The notes under the pieces are model-generated. The model had not been told where the DNA came from and did not search any database. It saw nothing but the letters and a program-made list of their open reading frames with translations. 64,000 nt of DNA. It comes from Floridanema aerugineum (GTDB taxonomy: Bacteria; Cyanobacteriota; Cyanobacteriia; Cyanobacteriales; Aerosakkonemataceae). A program made the position numbers and the translations under genes. Below, in pieces: positions 52,440 through 60,627 of the stretch; positions within the stretch are counted from its first letter, which is position 1; every line of letters begins with the position of its first letter. Location: positions 62,001-126,000 of the forward strand of contig NZ_JBHFNQ010000064.1 in assembly GCF_041929345.1 (NCBI RefSeq), read 5' to 3'.

Positions 52440-54332
52440 ATGAACTTAGTAGAACTAGGTATTAGATCAGTCCTAAATAAACATTTTGCAGGTCTAAGCC
52501 TAGTTGTTTCTCTAGGTTTTCTTGGCTTGTCAGTGAATGAAAAAGAACCATTTAAAACTACTTATACTTCCTTAGCTGGCATCTCAGCGGCTTCTGGCTA
52601 CGTACAGAGAAAAAGACAGCAAAAACTCAGAGAACAGCTTGAGGGTTACGGTTTAGACAACAATACTATTGATGCTTATATTGTAGCATCACAGCGTAAA
52701 AACCCATTTGGCATAAACCCCAGTAGACCTTTAACGGCTGGACAACTACCGACAAAAATAAAACTAAATGACAGACAAAAAGCACTTTTAGAAGCTAATA
52801 AACATTTTGCATCTTTACAACTTCCACCACCAAGGGTTAAGCCTACCCCAATGGAAATGCAGATGATGATGCAGCAGCAAGCACCACAGCCTGTTTACAG
52901 AGATGCTTTTAACTTTGATGTATTCAGACAAGATCCTGACCAGTTTCCACATATTTTAATAGTCGGTGCTACTGGGGATGGTAAAAGTACACTGGCTGAA
53001 TATCTAGGCTTATTAATGTCAGGAAATGGCGGTAAACGTTACGCTATTGCTCCTCACACTAAGCCGGATGACTGGCAAGGTTTTGATGGTGTTTTTGGTG
53101 GTGGTAGGTATTACGGAGATGAGAAAGATCCAGAGGTTAGCTATGAAGATATTGTCAACTATCGGTTAGATAAACCGCCTACTGTTTCACAAGTATTAAA
53201 AGCCATTTATGCAGAAATGGATCGGCGCTATAAACTACGCGACCAAGGCATAGAAGACTATGAGCAGCATGAATGGTTCATTGACGAAATACCCGCTATT
53301 TCTTCTGCCTTGAAAAAGCTTTTAGCTCACGTAATGGAAAAGCTTATTTTAGAGGCAAGAAAAGTAAAAATAAGACTTTGGCTATTAGCTCAAGGTCAGA
53401 CGGTTAAGCTTTTAGGTATCGAAGGTAAGGGAGAAATCAGAGAGTCTTTAACATATATTCGTTTAGGTTCATTTGCTAAACAATATGCTAAAGAGTTGAT
53501 GAAAAGTAATGACATTAACCCTGAGTTTTACCAACGTCTACTAGAGGAAAGATGGGCGTGTATGGTGGAAGAAAACTATGCTCAAAGACCACCTTATCAA
53601 CTAATGAAAGAGGCTATTACACAGTTCTCTAAGACTCGCTTAGACTGGAGATCTAAAGCTCAAAATAGCCTAGTAGGTGGTACGACTAAGAGCCTACAAA
53701 GTATTAGAAATAGCACCCAAAAAGTAGCCAGAATAAAAACACAAAAAGAGCCTGTTGGTTCCGATTCCTTGGGGTCATCGTCCGATAATACTATAGTATT
53801 ACAGAATAACTTAAACTCTGAAACCATTACCAATACTACGTTACAGGAGTTACCATCCTCAGTTATTGCAGACAGACTAAGCAATGTGATGAATAACTCA
53901 GTAACTAATAACAGTAACGCTGATAACTCAAAGCTTGTAGCTGTTGAGTCTGATAACGATGATGGCTCTGAGAATGATTCTTATATTTCCGATCGCTCAG
54001 TTATTTCTGATAACCCTGATAATATTCAATTGACAACTAATAAAAATGACGGAGTTGGATCTAGCATTTCGGATGTTAACAAAGTTCACTTTACAAATAT
54101 TCCTGCTGAGTCTGATAGTAGAACTCTTAATGATAGTGTTTTAGTTTCTGAAGAGACTATAGAGGCTTTCGGGAAAAGTTGGACTAAGACAGAACTTAAA
54201 CAAGTAGCCTTAGATGCGATCGCTAAAGGTGAGAAACGAGGCGAGATAATAAAAAATATCTGGAAGATGGGAGGCAAGAAATATAAAGAAGGTTGCAACA
54301 TTTGGAATATGTTAGAACTACCTGAAACTTAA
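52440..54332 (+). CDS. FtsK/HerA-type ATPase with membrane start
   Basis: 630 residues. A hydrophobic start (LSLVVSLGFLGLSVN) precedes an ATPase with Walker A ILIVGATGDGKST (about 170-182) and Walker B EWFIDEI. WLLAQGQTVKLLGI is a sensor-like segment. The C-terminal 200 residues are Ser/Asn/Asp-rich and disordered, then end in a short basic domain. The domain class moves DNA or acts as a coupling protein. With ParM/ParR this may place or move the element in the cell. Confidence 0.75.
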   Translation: MNLVELGIRSVLNKHFAGLSLVVSLGFLGLSVNEKEPFKTTYTSLAGISAASGYVQRKRQQKLREQLEGYGLDNNTIDAYIVASQRKNPFGINPSRPLTAGQLPTKIKLNDRQKALLEANKHFASLQLPPPRVKPTPMEMQMMMQQQAPQPVYRDAFNFDVFRQDPDQFPHILIVGATGDGKSTLAEYLGLLMSGNGGKRYAIAPHTKPDDWQGFDGVFGGGRYYGDEKDPEVSYEDIVNYRLDKPPTVSQVLKAIYAEMDRRYKLRDQGIEDYEQHEWFIDEIPAISSALKKLLAHVMEKLILEARKVKIRLWLLAQGQTVKLLGIEGKGEIRESLTYIRLGSFAKQYAKELMKSNDINPEFYQRLLEERWACMVEENYAQRPPYQLMKEAITQFSKTRLDWRSKAQNSLVGGTTKSLQSIRNSTQKVARIKTQKEPVGSDSLGSSSDNTIVLQNNLNSETITNTTLQELPSSVIADRLSNVMNNSVTNNSNADNSKLVAVESDNDDGSENDSYISDRSVISDNPDNIQLTTNKNDGVGSSISDVNKVHFTNIPAESDSRTLNDSVLVSEETIEAFGKSWTKTELKQVALDAIAKGEKRGEIIKNIWKMGGKKYKEGCNIWNMLELPET

Positions 54333-54352
54333 TAACAGGGAGTAACAAAATA

Positions 54353-54529
54353 ATGGAAAAGGAAAAAGAAAAAGACAAGTCTACCTGTTCATTTAGGATA
54401 GATAAAGATCTCAATGACTGGTTACAGGACTATCAAGAGGTAACTGGAAAAAGTAAAACAGATGTCATCATAGAGGCTCTAGTAACTTACCGCCTGTTAA
54501 CTGTAAACGGCTTTAAAGTTCAAACCTGA
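54353..54529 (+). CDS. Small ribbon-helix-helix protein
   Basis: 58 residues, CopG/Arc-type: a short basic-acidic arm, STCSFRIDKDLNDWLQDY (ribbon and helix 1), then GKSKTDVIIEALVTYRL (helix 2). Five TGACCA repeats follow at once, so self-repression at those sites is likely. Could also be a segregation protein. Confidence 0.65.
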   Translation: MEKEKEKDKSTCSFRIDKDLNDWLQDYQEVTGKSKTDVIIEALVTYRLLTVNGFKVQT

Positions 54530-54838
54530 TAGATAGTAATAACACTGACCAAAATCTGTGTAATACTGACCATTACAATAAATGACCAAATAACACGATA
54601 TTTTGACCAAATACTGACCAATGACGTTATAATGGTGATGGATAGCGGCACGATGACCTTTTATTGCCGAGAATACAACAGTCAGACTGAGCAAAGGCTT
54701 TCAGACTTTCTGATGTATTCGATGACGCTTAAAAGCGAGTGCTGCTTTAAAAATGCAAACATCACTAGTTAACCTGTGATATTAACCCAATCTCAGAAAT
54801 ACTAGGTAATAGTAGCAATAACCTAGAAACTATTATCT
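54530..54838. other. Iteron-bearing control region
   Basis: Holds five TGACCA repeats (separate entry), a TATAAT at 54628-54633 and a GTTAAC/ATTAAC pair (54768, 54781) before 54839. A 46-codon frame starting at 54632 overlaps the -10 sequence and was not called. Confidence 0.5.
54546..54620. repeat. TGACCA repeats, cluster B (five copies)
   Basis: TGACCA begins at 54546, 54567, 54583, 54604 and 54615, mostly followed by A or AT. Spacings of 21, 16, 21 and 11 bp keep most copies on one face of the helix. Likely bound by a RHH protein (54353 or 50667) as operator or centromere. Confidence 0.7.
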
Positions 54839-55516
54839 ATGGACACTGAAAACCAAAATATTGAAAGTACCCAAACTGAAGAGGCGATCGAGAATAGCCA
54901 ACAGACTCAGCCGGATAGCCAAGAAAATAAGCCTGCTGAGAAACAAACCCAAGATCTAACTGAGATACTATCTACCAAGCTGACAGAACTAATAACACCT
55001 TTGGCAGCTAGACTGGAAACTTTAGAGAAAAACAACTCAGTACCTAAGCAACCTGAGAAGAAACCAGAGCAGCCGAAAGAAGACAAACAGGATACTAAAG
55101 AAGCTTTGGTTAAGACTTTAGAGAACCGCCTGAAAAACTTAGAGACTGAGCTAAATAAAGCCAAAGAAGAACAAAAACGTAGAGATGCTGAGGCTGTATC
55201 AATGAGGTTTGACAATACCCTGCTGACTGCCTTAGACAAGCAACCTGTACTGCATAAAGCAGTAGTTATCGAGTTACTAAGCAACAGGTTTAAAAATGGT
55301 GCTTTGGAGAAAGACGGAAGTTTCTATACTGCTGACGGGCAAACTCTACAAGAAGCGGTAGACGCTTTTTTAACTACCGAAGCTGGTAAACATTTCCTAC
55401 CTGCTCAGTCTTTACCTAATGGCACTGGTACGCCTGCACCCAACAAAAATAAACCAGGACAACAGAAGATAACCACTGCTGAGGCTTTACGTCAAGCATT
55501 TTTAAGCAACTTCTAA
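54839..55516 (+). CDS. Probable capsid scaffolding protein
   Basis: 225 residues. Acidic, Gln/Glu-rich start, a long coiled-coil (LVKTLENRLKNLETELNKAK) and an ordered C-terminal part (FYTADGQTLQEAVDAFLTTE), ending in a short basic tail ALRQAFLSNF. This layout is common for phage scaffolds, which shape the capsid. No capsid gene lies nearby, so the call is tentative. Confidence 0.5.
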   Translation: MDTENQNIESTQTEEAIENSQQTQPDSQENKPAEKQTQDLTEILSTKLTELITPLAARLETLEKNNSVPKQPEKKPEQPKEDKQDTKEALVKTLENRLKNLETELNKAKEEQKRRDAEAVSMRFDNTLLTALDKQPVLHKAVVIELLSNRFKNGALEKDGSFYTADGQTLQEAVDAFLTTEAGKHFLPAQSLPNGTGTPAPNKNKPGQQKITTAEALRQAFLSNF

Positions 55517-55629
55517 CTTATACCTAGTACCGACTAAGAGCTAGTTAACTGCCTTAAAAATAGGGCAGTTTTTAGTTTTTCTAGGGAACTTTGGGGGAAT
55601 ATTACAGAATATTAAAACTATTTTTACTA

Positions 55630-55659
55630 GTTGACATAACTAGTTAACCAGTACATAAT
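55630..55659 (+). promoter_or_regulatory. Shared-type phage promoter before 55725 (best match)
   Basis: GTTGAC (55630) and GTTAAC (55643); -35 TTGACA (55631-55636), 17 bp, then CATAAT (55654-55659). The leader CCAAGACATTAAC lies at 55697-55709. Confidence 0.75.
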
Positions 55660-55724
55660 AAGAAGTATAGAGAACAGGGCAACGCCACACAGCCCACCAA
55701 GACATTAACCAAGGAACTAAAGCA

Positions 55725-56276
55725 ATGACTACTCAAGAACTACTCGTTAACGAACTCGGATCAGCAGCTAATAGCCACAACTACAGAAGACTTCAAAAGG
55801 CTTTAAAAGCATACAGACAAGCGGGTTACAGAGTATCAGTCAAACTCAACAGCAAAAAGTTCATCCTAGAAGAAGAAGCTATCCGCCTGTATAACGACTT
55901 TTGGTATTTCGGAGGTAGACAGCAAAAACAAGAAACCTCATCTGATGACCAGTACACCCAATGGTATGAAGAGTTAAAACGTCAGCAGGCAGAACAGCAA
56001 GCGAGATACCAAGCTGAACAAGCAAGAAAGGAAGCTGAACAGCAAGCGGCACAAGCTAAGGCAAGTAAGTCTGCTCAGGAATACGATCGCTACTTCGGCA
56101 TTATTACATCAGAATGGGGCATCTTATCGATCGCTGGTATGACCTGGAAAGAGATTTATAGAAAGCTTTCTAAAAAGTATCACCCCGATGTTACCAACCA
56201 TCCTACAGAAGCCATGCAAGCTTTAAATAACATAGCAGAAGCGCGTAAAGTCAACTACCAAGTTTACTGCTATTAA
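55725..56276 (+). CDS. J-domain (DnaJ-like) protein
   Basis: 183 residues. After a Gln/Ala-rich coiled-coil, the C-terminus holds a J domain: TWKEIYRKLSKKYHPDVTNH with the HPD triad, then MQALNNIAEA. J domains stimulate Hsp70. A phage-encoded one may recruit host DnaK for replication or capsid assembly. Confidence 0.75.
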   Translation: MTTQELLVNELGSAANSHNYRRLQKALKAYRQAGYRVSVKLNSKKFILEEEAIRLYNDFWYFGGRQQKQETSSDDQYTQWYEELKRQQAEQQARYQAEQARKEAEQQAAQAKASKSAQEYDRYFGIITSEWGILSIAGMTWKEIYRKLSKKYHPDVTNHPTEAMQALNNIAEARKVNYQVYCY

Positions 56277-56361
56277 TCCCAGTAAAGGCTACTAAATACT
56301 AGTTAACCAGTAGCCTTAACTAGCTCTAAGTCCATAAGTACAAGTACTCAGAGGTAACAAG

Positions 56362-56580
56362 ATGGATGAACTGATCAGACAGTTTCTCGCCGCAATACAG
56401 CCTAAACCTATCTACTCTAACGATCTTCACGTCACCTACAAAACCTTACAACATCGAAAGGACTTCGGCATAACTGACGACTTTCCTATTTACCTAACCC
56501 TGGAACGAGTACCCAGAAATGATCTTAGGTTTGTCGAGATCAAGCGGATAGGCGAGAAGTACAAAGTTTTCCTTAGATAA
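56362..56580 (+). CDS. Small unknown protein
   Basis: 72 residues, MDELIRQFLAAIQPKPIYSN then TLERVPRNDLRFVEIKRIG. Basic and compact. Not recognised. Same small-gene run as its neighbours. Confidence 0.5.
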   Translation: MDELIRQFLAAIQPKPIYSNDLHVTYKTLQHRKDFGITDDFPIYLTLERVPRNDLRFVEIKRIGEKYKVFLR

Positions 56581-56583
56581 CTA

Positions 56584-56613
56584 GTTAACATAGCAGTTTT
56601 ACCATTAGCAGCA
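56584..56613 (+). promoter_or_regulatory. GTTNAC repeat before 56648
   Basis: GTTAACATAGCAG (56584) with TTTTAC 13 bp on; the -10 is weak. A shortened leader CCAAGACATAGG follows. Confidence 0.5.
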
Positions 56614-56647
56614 TTGAACCATAACCAAGACATAGGACACAGCCAAA

Positions 56648-57058
56648 ATGCACATCATATCTTGGGTAGACAACAGACCAGTTAAAGAGCAGTTACGTCA
56701 GAATATCTGGGTAACAGGTCAGACAGGAAGCGGTAAAACTCTGCTATTAACCACACTTAAGGCGCTCAAAGTGGAGTTAGAACCTGAGACAGCGTTCACA
56801 GGCACTATAGATGTAGCTTACGATATCTTACGCGATCGCATGGTTCACGGCGTTAGGAACGGTAGATCGTTCCTGTTGATGCTAGACGACTTTAACAGTC
56901 ACTTCATCAGTAAAGATGACTTGAGACACCTGAAAACCATTCTTAATGTTGGCTACCAATACAATATTTTTGTCTGGGGAGCCTCCCAGTGTAGCTCAGT
57001 AAATACTTTAGGTATAGCCAGTTACGCAGATAGCCATTTTCACCACGTTAAGCTATAG
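56648..57058 (+). CDS. Minimal P-loop ATPase
   Basis: 136 residues, very short for the class. Walker A IWVTGQTGSGKT (about 18-29), Walker B FLLMLDDFNSHF, and a sensor-like VWGASQCSS. The nearest class is the FtsK/VirB4 ATPase core. It may be a trimmed-down relative of the 630-residue ATPase. Confidence 0.65.
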   Translation: MHIISWVDNRPVKEQLRQNIWVTGQTGSGKTLLLTTLKALKVELEPETAFTGTIDVAYDILRDRMVHGVRNGRSFLLMLDDFNSHFISKDDLRHLKTILNVGYQYNIFVWGASQCSSVNTLGIASYADSHFHHVKL

Positions 57059-57072
57059 CACTTATCACACTG

Positions 57073-57102
57073 GTTTACATAGCAGGTAAACAATAAAGCT
57101 AA
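57073..57102 (+). promoter_or_regulatory. Shared-type phage promoter before 57142
   Basis: GTTTAC (57073) and GTAAAC (57086), 13 bp apart. The leader CCAAGACATTAAC is at 57113-57125. Confidence 0.55.
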
Positions 57103-57141
57103 CCAAGACTTACCAAGACATTAACCAAAGACTGAACCACA

Positions 57142-57549
57142 ATGAATCACGTAAACGTACTGACTCAACAGGGTATTACTTACTTTCTGCACTCCCAAAG
57201 TGAGGCTGTAGGGGTTGATGTAAAAGGCTTAAGCATCCTTGCTGGTGTACCTCTAGCGGTTATTGTTAGGCTGTTAGATAGTCTCTTAGGTATCTCTGAT
57301 ACCCCAGTGCCAGCGACATTAAAGCCACTAGAAGGCAAAGTTTTTAACAAGTCTCTGGCAGTTATACCCCGAACAGCCGTAGTGGACAGTACAGCCGCGA
57401 TCGATATCCTAGAATACTTTGCCTTTGAGAACAGGCAATACAGAAACCAACAGGCATTAAGTGCCTATTGTGACTTTAAGACTATCGGACTACGCGATCG
57501 CATCTCTTACATGATCCGACGCTTGAAAGTCGAGGCTAAAGGCGGTTAG
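57142..57549 (+). CDS. Antirepressor-like regulatory protein (tentative)
   Basis: 135 residues. Helical start SEAVGVDVKGLSILAGVPLA resembles the winged-helix start of cyanobacterial plasmid and phage antirepressor-like proteins. The end (ALSAYCDFKTIGLRDRISYM) fits the same class. The protein at 60930 has a similar ending. Call is tentative. Confidence 0.4.
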   Translation: MNHVNVLTQQGITYFLHSQSEAVGVDVKGLSILAGVPLAVIVRLLDSLLGISDTPVPATLKPLEGKVFNKSLAVIPRTAVVDSTAAIDILEYFAFENRQYRNQQALSAYCDFKTIGLRDRISYMIRRLKVEAKGG

Positions 57550-58008
57550 GCTATTTAAGTTATCGAGAGGGTCTTAAACTCTGGAGAAAACTGGGTTTAC
57601 CTAGTAAATAATAAATACCAAAACTACCTTAGAAGGATCTAGGGTAGTTCATAACTTATTGACCATATCACCCGGAAGTACCCACCAAGTAACAACCAAA
57701 TAAACACCAATAACACACGATAAGTAGAACTACTCATCGGGCTTTTCTTTTTATATATTAAGAATAAGTATGTTTAAAAAACAGTGTCTAATAAACACTA
57801 CTTTTTGACCAAGTTAGCACTTATCTACTATGAATCCAGCAATAAGCAGTATATAGTAATTAAAGTAAAGTCCATTGAGGAAAAATACACTAGCAACCCA
57901 ACTTGAGCTTAGGTAAGTGGCTTTACCCAGGCATTATAAGTTACTAGGTATTTATCTCTACGGGTTAATTTACTTTACTGTTTATCCGTTAAAAAGGAGA
58001 AAAACCAC
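57550..58008. other. Gene-free control stretch after small-gene operon
   Basis: Contains two hairpins: ACTACCTTAGA/TCTAGGGTAGT (57623-57648) and the terminator listed below. TGACCA copies occur near 57660 and 57806. No frame is convincing before the small ORF at 58009. Confidence 0.5.
57718..57752 (+). terminator. Intrinsic terminator
   Basis: CGATAAGTAG (57718-57727) pairs with CTACTCATCG (57730-57739) except for one mismatch, followed by TTTTCTTTTT. Closes the operon on the plus strand. Confidence 0.7.
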
Positions 58009-58155
58009 ATGGTTAGAGAAGAAAAACACATCACTGTTAAACAAGACTTGGCGCTGAAAAAGATTAGTCTGCCTGATGGAAATGGCTATTTGTTACGTCA
58101 CGAGATGACAGTAACGCTGTGTCTTGCAGCTTACAGGATCGTAAGCTGTGACTGA
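58009..58155 (+). CDS. Small 48-residue ORF
   Basis: ATG 58009 with AAGGAGA (57994-58000). Product MVREEKHITVKQDLALKKIS then LLRHEMTVTLCLAAYRIVSC. Basic, with a hydrophobic end. A real microprotein is plausible because the ribosome site is strong and a terminator follows at 58193. Confidence 0.45.
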   Translation: MVREEKHITVKQDLALKKISLPDGNGYLLRHEMTVTLCLAAYRIVSCD

Positions 58156-58192
58156 TAAGCCATAGCAGTTTTAGCCCTTATTTGTCTTTTCC

Positions 58193-58224
58193 AGCAGTTA
58201 GCTTAAGCTGACTGCTTTTCTTTT
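58193..58224 (+). terminator. Intrinsic terminator after 58009
   Basis: AGCAGTTAGC (58193-58202) pairs with GCTGACTGCT (58207-58216), loop TTAA, then TTTCTTTT. Confidence 0.8.
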
Positions 58225-58580
58225 GTCCTCCTGTCACTCACTTGATCGTGCTTTACGATCGTGCATGAGCTATTAAGCTACTAATGTAGTTGGCTACTTA
58301 GTTATAGATGCTAAAGAGTTTAATAGCGGTCTGCTATTTTACTCACATCTACTTATTCTCAGCCTGTTTACCAGGTTTCACTTTTCAAGGTGATAACTGG
58401 TGTACAGTTATTCAGTGCAAAAAACCAAGAAGTCTTATGTGCAACAGAATAACTGGTATGCAGTTATTTCTTTTTTATGTTACCCCAAGTAAGGTATTTT
58501 GTCACAAAAATATGGGGGTATTTTGTCACAAAAACCCTAAGCGCCTCAATACCTTATTTATAAAACCTACTCATTGTTAA
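58225..58580. other. Repeat-rich non-coding region
   Basis: Two near-identical hairpins of the form ATAACTG...CAGTTAT occur near 58390 and 58449; the second is followed by TCTTTTTT. GTATTTTGTCACAAAAA is directly repeated near 58493-58541, each with an internal TTTTGTcACAAAA dyad. A 90-codon frame over the region looks like a by-product of these repeats. Confidence 0.45.
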
Positions 58581-58880
58581 GCCTGCTTGGTAATAATGGC
58601 TGTAGGTGATCGCCTGATGCGATACGAGGCTACTTTATTAAGTTATGTTAAAACTAATTGACTTATTGGGTAGCTTTATGTGATTAGTAAATAGCTAAGG
58701 AATACCTATCAGGTATTGAAAGATTCTGTTCCAAATAAGTCGTCTACATGACTTAACGAAATACCCCTGTAAGGGCTGAATTGGAATATCCTATCGCAGG
58801 TTACACGATCTGATCGCTTTCCCTGTATGGGGCTAGATATTAAACTTTACTAAACCACCAATTATACAAAGGTGGTTTTA
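58581..58880 (+). ncRNA. Structured RNA candidate 3
   Basis: About 300 nt without a frame. AATACCT/AGGTATT (58701-58717) is followed by a three-way junction: TTCCAA (58729-58734) with TTGGAA (58781-58786), enclosing AAGTC/GACTT (58737-58754) and CCC/GGG (58765-58775). A terminator ends it at 58852-58880. The 5' end is unknown. It may be an RNA gene or an origin-type structure. Confidence 0.5.
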
Positions 58881-58885
58881 GTTTT
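58852..58885 (+). terminator. Intrinsic terminator
   Basis: AAACCACC (58852-58859) pairs with GGTGGTTT (58871-58878), then TAGTTTT. Confidence 0.75.
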
Positions 58886-58928
58886 CTCTGTTTTTGCTAC
58901 GTATATCAAAAGTACGGATACTAAGTAT

Positions 58929-58950
58929 ATAGTCTAAAACTTTAGACTAT
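58929..58950. repeat. Perfect 10-bp inverted repeat
   Basis: ATAGTCTAAA (58929-58938) and TTTAGACTAT (58941-58950) are separated by AC. Placed between a terminator and TGACCA repeats near the integrase; a protein-binding site is likely. Confidence 0.6.
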
Positions 58951-58971
58951 CGCCTGTCTTATCCTGACACT

Positions 58972-59009
58972 TGACCAAATACTGACCAAAGTTACCCATA
59001 TACTGACCT
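58972..59009. repeat. TGACCA repeats, cluster C
   Basis: TGACCA at 58972 and 58983 and TGACCT at 59004, spaced 11 and 21 bp, as in cluster B. Confidence 0.6.
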
Positions 59010-59071
59010 GATAAGATCAGGGAACGGACTCAGCCCTTACTAGGCAAGCATAGGTAACTATTTATTAAGTT

Positions 59072-60241
59072 TTAGATTTCTGGTAGCTTCATCTGTCTGT
59101 CAGGACTCCAGTAGTATTCCCTCAACATTTGGATTGAAGTGCCACAAAGTACAGCTATAGTTTGCATATCCACTCCCTTTCTTAACATCAGTGTGATGAA
59201 GGTATGTCTGACATTGTAAAGGGGTAAATATTGGCTAACCTTGCCTTCTGTTACTAGTTGTTTAACTACTTTTCTCCAGCACCTATTAGTGAAGTTATGC
59301 AGGTTAATGTAAGTGCCTGTAGGACTGGGGAATATAAGGGAGTTAGAGAAATAAGTATGATTAGTTTTTCTCCTTTCTAGAAACTCTTCTAGCTGACTGT
59401 TTATCGGAAAGTTTCTAATAACATCTGTTTTACTTCCCTTTAGTACTCCATTACTGTATGCTTTACTAAAGGTTATTTTGTCTTGTTTAATGTCATTCCA
59501 AGTTAGAGCGATCGCATCTTCAGGTCTACATCCCGTAAGAAATAGAAACTCGATAAAGTCTGCATAATGACTATGTTTAAACCTTGATTCTTTTGGGGTA
59601 TAGGTATCACTTCTGAAGGCTTTTATTATTATTGGTATTTCTTCAACAGTGAAACATTCTGGTTTTTTATGTTTATTCTTTTGTTTCGGTAACTGATCTG
59701 TTAATCCTATAAATGGGTTATCCGTTAAAGTCTTACTTTTAACTGCCCAATTACCACAAGCTTTTAAATGAGTAAAGACCTTTTGAAGTGTTCCGGCACT
59801 GTAATAGTTTAAAAGGATATCTCCTAAAAGGTGAACGTTATCCAGTTTTAACTGATCTGTAGTGAGTTTACTTAGAGCGTTCCTTACTCTTGAGTAATCC
59901 TGTTTAATAGTTGTCTCTTCTACCCTACCCTTTTGACGCTCCTCAAAAAGGTTCCATAACTCCAATAGGTTAGGAACTTTTTTTGAAGTAACGATAGAGG
60001 GTACTTCTTTCTTAATACAGTACTTAGATAGTTTGGTATCCGAATAATCAAATAACCCAGCAGCTATATCATGTTTAATCTGTGCTGCTATACTTTCAGC
60101 TTTAGCTAGATGTGCTGGATTGTTATAGTTGCCTCGATAAATAGGGTTAGCTCTGTACTTAACCCCGTTAATAACGAACTGAATTCTAATACACCCTTCG
60201 CTATCAACAGGTTTTATTTGTGGTGGCTTTGACTGGTACAT
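59072..60241 (-). CDS. int: Tyrosine-type integrase
   Basis: 389 residues from ATG 60241. Catalytic Arg in FLFLTGCRPEDAIALTW; second box YNVRHTFITLML; C-terminal LCGTSIQMLREYYW with the Tyr nucleophile. The usual LGH is replaced by LCG. A core-binding region near residues 95-200 and a long N-terminus are present. It would recombine at the tRNA-Met end 90 bp upstream of its start. Confidence 0.85.
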   Translation of the reverse strand: MYQSKPPQIKPVDSEGCIRIQFVINGVKYRANPIYRGNYNNPAHLAKAESIAAQIKHDIAAGLFDYSDTKLSKYCIKKEVPSIVTSKKVPNLLELWNLFEERQKGRVEETTIKQDYSRVRNALSKLTTDQLKLDNVHLLGDILLNYYSAGTLQKVFTHLKACGNWAVKSKTLTDNPFIGLTDQLPKQKNKHKKPECFTVEEIPIIIKAFRSDTYTPKESRFKHSHYADFIEFLFLTGCRPEDAIALTWNDIKQDKITFSKAYSNGVLKGSKTDVIRNFPINSQLEEFLERRKTNHTYFSNSLIFPSPTGTYINLHNFTNRCWRKVVKQLVTEGKVSQYLPLYNVRHTFITLMLRKGVDMQTIAVLCGTSIQMLREYYWSPDRQMKLPEI

Positions 60242-60330
60242 TTTACCCTGTTTCTTACCCAAATCAGTTGATTTGGGAAGAGGGCATCATTGAAAACCCT
60301 TGTCATATCTACGTTTTATGTGATAAAATA

Positions 60331-60377
60331 CGGGACTCATAAGCCTGGGGTCGTTGGTTCAAATCCGACCTGAGCCA
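60331..60377 (+). other. tRNA-Met 3' half, probable attachment site
   Basis: The sequence matches a tRNA from the anticodon arm to the acceptor end: anticodon CAT (60338-60340) in a CTCATAA loop, T stem GTTGG/CCGAC (60353-60369) with loop TTCAAAT, then CTGAGCC and A (60370-60377). No 5' half is present upstream. Integrase genes commonly lie next to such tRNA ends, which serve as att sites. Confidence 0.75.
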
Positions 60378-60380
60378 TTT

Positions 60381-60563
60381 AAAAATGTAGATATAGCAAG
60401 GGTTGATCTGGTTTGGACTGATAAAGGTTACTACAGCCTAAGCGAGTATTCAGCAACTAACCTCGATATTTCAATGCTGGAGAAACTAGAGGCGATCGGG
60501 CAATACTACTACTTGTCGCAAGTTCAGCCCATGAAACAGCTAGTAAAGCCTGTTGTTATGTAG
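60381..60563 (+). pseudogene. 5'-truncated LEEIG-family gene at att
   Basis: The frame has no ATG and reads back into the tRNA end. It ends with LEKLEAIGQYYYLSQV, the family motif of 43162 and 43820, and is about 60 residues against 200 in those. Its 5' part was probably lost by recombination at the att site. Confidence 0.6.
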
Positions 60564-60583
60564 TTTTGTTAAAGAACAAACTA

Positions 60584-60627
60584 GTTAACCAGCTATAAAC
60601 ACAAGTAGGTTAACTAGTGTTATCACC
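60584..60627 (+). promoter_or_regulatory. GTTAAC cluster before 60672
   Basis: GTTAAC at 60584 and 60609, with a degenerate copy in between. The leader CCAAGACATTAAG lies at 60648-60660, just before the ATG. Confidence 0.5.

Noticed and set aside
54632..54772. 46-codon ORF after the iterons
   Set aside because: Its ATG lies within the TATAAT of the probable promoter.
58308..58580. 90-codon ORF in the repeat-rich region
   Set aside because: Its sequence follows hairpins and a direct repeat (VFCHKN appears twice for that reason); no ribosome site; no family.
60331..60377. Complete tRNA-Met gene
   Set aside because: Only the 3' half is present; no acceptor or D-arm partner occurs upstream.
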